Positions 62,654 through 64,000 of a stretch of 64,000 nucleotides of DNA are shown here, piece after piece. Under the pieces are notes generated by a model, which made no database searches, was not told the origin of the DNA, and was given only the letters and a program-made list of their open reading frames with translations. Every line of letters begins with the position of its first letter. Positions within the stretch are counted from its first letter, which is position 1. The position numbers were made by a program, and so were the translations under genes. Source of the stretch: Pedobacter sandarakinus (GTDB lineage Bacteria; Bacteroidota; Bacteroidia; Sphingobacteriales; Sphingobacteriaceae); NCBI RefSeq assembly GCF_026240095.1, contig NZ_JAPIVG010000001.1, positions 620,001-684,000 of the forward strand, in the 5' to 3' direction.

Positions 62654-63808
62654 ATGAAGAAAATATTAGTAGCTGCAATGGCATTTTTGCCATTAGCAAC
62701 ATTGGCGCAGAAACCATTTACCTTAAATGGAAAAGTAAAGGGATTAAAGACTGGAGATAAAGTATATCTTATTTATAAAACAGATGGTACAAATATAACA
62801 GACTCAACAACCGTAAAGGATGGTGCGTTTGCATTTAAGGGGGCTCTAACATCGCCTACTCAAGGCAGTTTGTACGTAAACCAAAACCCATTTGTTAACC
62901 GCCCCGCAGAAGGAACAAAATTAGATGGTTTGCCACTGTACGTAGAACCAGGAAACCTGGTGTTAGCCTCTGCAGACTCGTTAAAAAATGCCACCATTTC
63001 GGGTTCGATGGTAAATGACGATGCTAAAAAACTGAAAGCCTTAACCAAATCAATTAACGATCAGTTAATGGCGATTAATAAAGAGTATAGTGGGTATACT
63101 GCTGAGCAAAAGAAAGACCCAAAAACAATGGATGCTTTGAGGGCCCGTTATGAAACAGCGTCTGCAGATTTGCCATCGATCATGTTAAAATTCGCAACCG
63201 ATAATCCAAAATCATATATTAGCTTAAATGCAATCGGCCAGGTAGCCAGCGACCCTGAGCAAGGTATGGCTGCAGAAAAGGCTTTCGCAACATTATCGCC
63301 AGACCTAAAGGAAACCGCTATTGGAAAGCAGCTTAACCAGATGTTTGAGGCTGGGAAGAAAACTGCGATTGGTGCAATGGCGATGGACTTTACTCAAACA
63401 GATACGGCAGGAAAGCCAGTAAAATTATCAGACTTTAAAGGAAAGTACGTATTGGTAGATTTTTGGGCCTCGTGGTGTGGTCCATGTCGCCAGGAGAATC
63501 CAAATGTAGTGGTAGCTTACAATAAGTTTAAAGATAAAGGCTTTACTGTTTTAGGCGTTTCTCTAGACGGTGGTAGTACCAGAACAACAAAAGATGCGTG
63601 GCAAAAAGCAATAGCTGCTGATCAGTTAACCTGGACACATGTATCTGACCTTAACGGATGGAGTAATGAAGTTGCCCAATTATATGGTATTCGTTCTATT
63701 CCCGCTAATCTTTTGATAGATCCAAATGGGAAAATTATTGCAAAAGGCTTAAGAGAGCAAGCCTTACAAGATAAACTGCAAGAGTTATTAGGCAGTAAAT
63801 CTAAATAA
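62654..63808 (+). CDS. Exported TlpA-like thiol-disulfide oxidoreductase with DUF4369
   Basis: A 384-residue secreted protein. It has a signal peptide (about 1-19, ending LAQK), a beta-rich DUF4369 domain (about 22-120), a helical middle, and a thioredoxin/AhpC-TSA-type domain (about 245-384). The active site is WASWCGPC with C275 and C278, and the cis-proline motif is RSIPANLLID. It probably keeps disulfides reduced or resolves them in the periplasm, as ResA and TlpA do. The domain order is common in Bacteroidota. No partner gene is adjacent. Confidence 0.92.
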   Translation: MKKILVAAMAFLPLATLAQKPFTLNGKVKGLKTGDKVYLIYKTDGTNITDSTTVKDGAFAFKGALTSPTQGSLYVNQNPFVNRPAEGTKLDGLPLYVEPGNLVLASADSLKNATISGSMVNDDAKKLKALTKSINDQLMAINKEYSGYTAEQKKDPKTMDALRARYETASADLPSIMLKFATDNPKSYISLNAIGQVASDPEQGMAAEKAFATLSPDLKETAIGKQLNQMFEAGKKTAIGAMAMDFTQTDTAGKPVKLSDFKGKYVLVDFWASWCGPCRQENPNVVVAYNKFKDKGFTVLGVSLDGGSTRTTKDAWQKAIAADQLTWTHVSDLNGWSNEVAQLYGIRSIPANLLIDPNGKIIAKGLREQALQDKLQELLGSKSK

Positions 63809-63826
63809 TACTGCCTTATTAACCAG

Positions 63827-63872
63827 AAAGCCGCAGGTTTGGAAGATCAAATTCTTCTAACCTGCGGCTTTT
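63827..63872. terminator. Bidirectional terminator between convergent genes
   Basis: A perfect 13-bp stem (63827-63839 with 63859-63871) and a loop that can pair partly; T follows the + arm and A precedes the other. Confidence 0.8.
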
Positions 63873-63893
63873 CTATTTTAGGGTATTTACTTT

Positions 63894-64000
63894 CTAGATC
63901 AAATCAAATCCGATATCCTCTCTAAAGTATTTGCCATCAAAGTAAATTCTTCCGGCATCTGCAGTTGCAGATTGTAATGCCGTAAACAAATCGTTTTGCA
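63894..64000 (-). CDS. purD: Probable phosphoribosylamine-glycine ligase, C-terminal end (cut by window)
   Basis: Only the last 34 codons are in the window, from the edge to a TAG at 63894-63896. The end of the peptide (RIYFDGKYFREDIGFDLI) fits the C-terminus of PurD, where a sequence of the type F-x-G-x-x-Y-R-x-D-I-G closes the protein. PurD joins phosphoribosylamine and glycine in purine synthesis. With so little sequence the call is tentative. Confidence 0.55.
   Translation of the reverse strand, partial: QNDLFTALQSATADAGRIYFDGKYFREDIGFDLI

Overview
The window reads as a stretch of chromosome from a Bacteroidota bacterium of the family Sphingobacteriaceae, most likely Pedobacter or a close relative. 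The signs are AT-rich DNA, few Shine-Dalgarno sequences, several TTG/GTG starts, promoters of the Bacteroidota type (TTTG, about 19 nt, TAnnTTTG), TonB-dependent receptors with carboxypeptidase-regulatory-like N-termini, DUF4270, DUF4920 and DUF5672 proteins, a short NusA, a long IF-2, and a sdhCAB order with a single cytochrome b subunit. I see no rRNA, tRNA, CRISPR array, insertion sequence or prophage.

Layout. 1-8041: end of an M1 aminopeptidase, an OsmC protein, a GNAT acetyltransferase, a D-2-hydroxyacid dehydrogenase and two tandem TonB-dependent receptors. 8076-13897: NUDIX hydrolase, PlsC-like acyltransferase, a LytTR/LytS-type two-component pair, a small membrane peptide with an ABC-2 exporter, and a stand-alone LuxR-type HTH protein. 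14197-20165: an unknown protein, a membrane protein and a NarL-type kinase/regulator pair, then a BlaI-like repressor translationally coupled to an unusual M56 peptidase that carries TonB C-terminal and plug-like modules, followed by two small secreted proteins built from the same modules. 20575-24652: succinate dehydrogenase/fumarate reductase and a cold-shock protein. 25001-36198: an unknown protein, MeaB, and a surface-polysaccharide cluster of glycosyltransferases, an MsbA-like exporter and an acyltransferase.

36391-41214: the rimP-nusA-infB operon, with an excellent promoter and a terminator-like hairpin in its leader. 41335-48087: lipoprotein, small membrane protein, acyl-CoA dehydrogenase, UPF0104 protein, panD and panC, and a divergent half-length glycogen-synthase-like protein with a DUF4270 lipoprotein. 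48155-54433: ssb, mutY, HU, a TPR protein, a 29-residue AURKAIP1/COX24-type basic protein, RNase G and RadA. 54757-64000: a frameshifted DUF4920 gene, ilvE, a tryptophan 2,3-dioxygenase-like gene, a fluoride riboswitch in front of a CLC-F type fluoride exporter, a chimeric SerB/SerA/ACT protein, an epimerase, an arginase-fold protein with degraded metal site, a TlpA-like thioredoxin and the end of a probable purD.

The points most worth following are: the fluoride riboswitch/CLC-F unit (57529-58923); the phosphoserine phosphatase that absorbed part of a phosphoglycerate dehydrogenase with its serine-sensing ACT domain (58998-60299); the BlaI/M56/TonB/plug module cluster behind three abutting palindromes (16682-20165); a possible attenuator ahead of nusA (41235-41256); and the pseudo-ureohydrolase (61336-62517). 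Much of the rest is ordinary core genome.
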